DNA of 5,362 bases from Dehalococcoidia bacterium LH_S1 (GTDB lineage Bacteria; Chloroflexota; Dehalococcoidia; SZUA-161; SpSt-899), in contig JAGXOF010000068.1 in the NCBI GenBank assembly GCA_023660035.1, positions 1-5,362 of the forward strand, read 5' to 3'. Position 1 is the first letter of the stretch; every line of letters starts with the position of its first letter. The position numbers were made by a program, and so were the translations under genes. The notes under the pieces are model-generated. The model saw nothing but the letters and a program-made list of their open reading frames with translations, ran no database searches and had not been told where the DNA came from. Below, piece by piece: positions 5,260 to 5,362 of the stretch.

Positions 5260-5362
5260 TCATTGAAAGAAGTTCATATATAATCCCATCTCACCTTGGT
5301 AGGGGTTATCGAGGATCTGCATCTCTCCTGCGGTGTCGTACCTGAGATATCCCACCACTTTC
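5260..5362 (-). pseudogene. Broken C-terminal fragment of an integrase-core-type transposase, runs off the right edge
   Basis: On the minus strand an open frame enters from the right edge and encodes 33 residues before a TGA (5260-5262). It begins KVVGYLRYDT and ends MGLYMNFFQ. This resembles the tail of DDE integrase-core insertion-sequence transposases, where a V-x-x-x-V-G-Y-x-R-Y-D stretch is followed by an LNxLY...LRLYxNFFQPxMKL region. Here the frame stops exactly after NFFQ, where relatives as I remember them go on, and the middle part is divergent, so the copy looks broken or decayed. I see no inverted repeat or target duplication within the window. Family assignment is from memory of the motif and is moderate. 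Confidence 0.5.

Noticed and set aside
5237..5262. Terminator after panB
   Set aside because: The TTGGCCAA palindrome at 5241-5248 has no loop-forming stem of useful length and no T-run after it.

Overview
This looks like a stretch of bacterial chromosome from an anaerobe or an uncultured lineage. The base composition is close to balanced. The MFS protein opening FYGWWIV and a pantothenate operon headed by a Rossmann/DUF2520 gene together remind me of Chloroflexota (Dehalococcoidia), with Firmicutes as the alternative. That placement is inference from gene style only; no marker gene is present.

Layout from left to right. Bases 1-342 hold no convincing gene, only a perfect DnaA-box 9-mer with two degenerate copies and a weak promoter candidate. 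Two plus-strand membrane transporter genes follow: an MFS permease (343-1596) and a ten-helix EamA/DMT-type permease (1596-2510), joined by a one-base TAATG stop/start overlap. Three bases further on, in convergent orientation, lies a small CsoR/FrmR-family repressor gene (2514-2777, minus, TTG start). It keeps the two family cysteines at the correct spacing but has Tyr where metal-binding members have His, a pattern closer to persulfide sensors (CstR) than to copper sensors.

From 2823 a very good sigma-70 promoter starts a leader of about 217 nt. The leader contains hairpins, a strong intrinsic terminator (2983-3017) and a competing antiterminator, and it sits in front of a pantothenate (vitamin B5) operon. 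The operon is a Rossmann/DUF2520 protein (3076-3960, probably the ketopantoate reductase step), panD (aspartate 1-decarboxylase, 3960-4331) and panB (ketopantoate hydroxymethyltransferase, 4404-5231, GTG start). PanB makes ketopantoate, the Rossmann protein would reduce it to pantoate, and PanD supplies beta-alanine. The ligase PanC that joins the two products is not in the window. The leader is a candidate for the known pan RNA motif or for an unclassified attenuator. Between panD and panB lies an array of six or seven degenerate 9-bp repeats that runs directly into the panB ribosome binding site.

The right edge (5260-5362, minus) is the end of a broken transposase/integrase reading frame, suggesting that a mobile element landed just behind panB, where panC might otherwise be expected.

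The items most worth a second look are the terminator/antiterminator leader, the His-to-Tyr CsoR-family protein and the 9-bp array feeding into the panB ribosome binding site.
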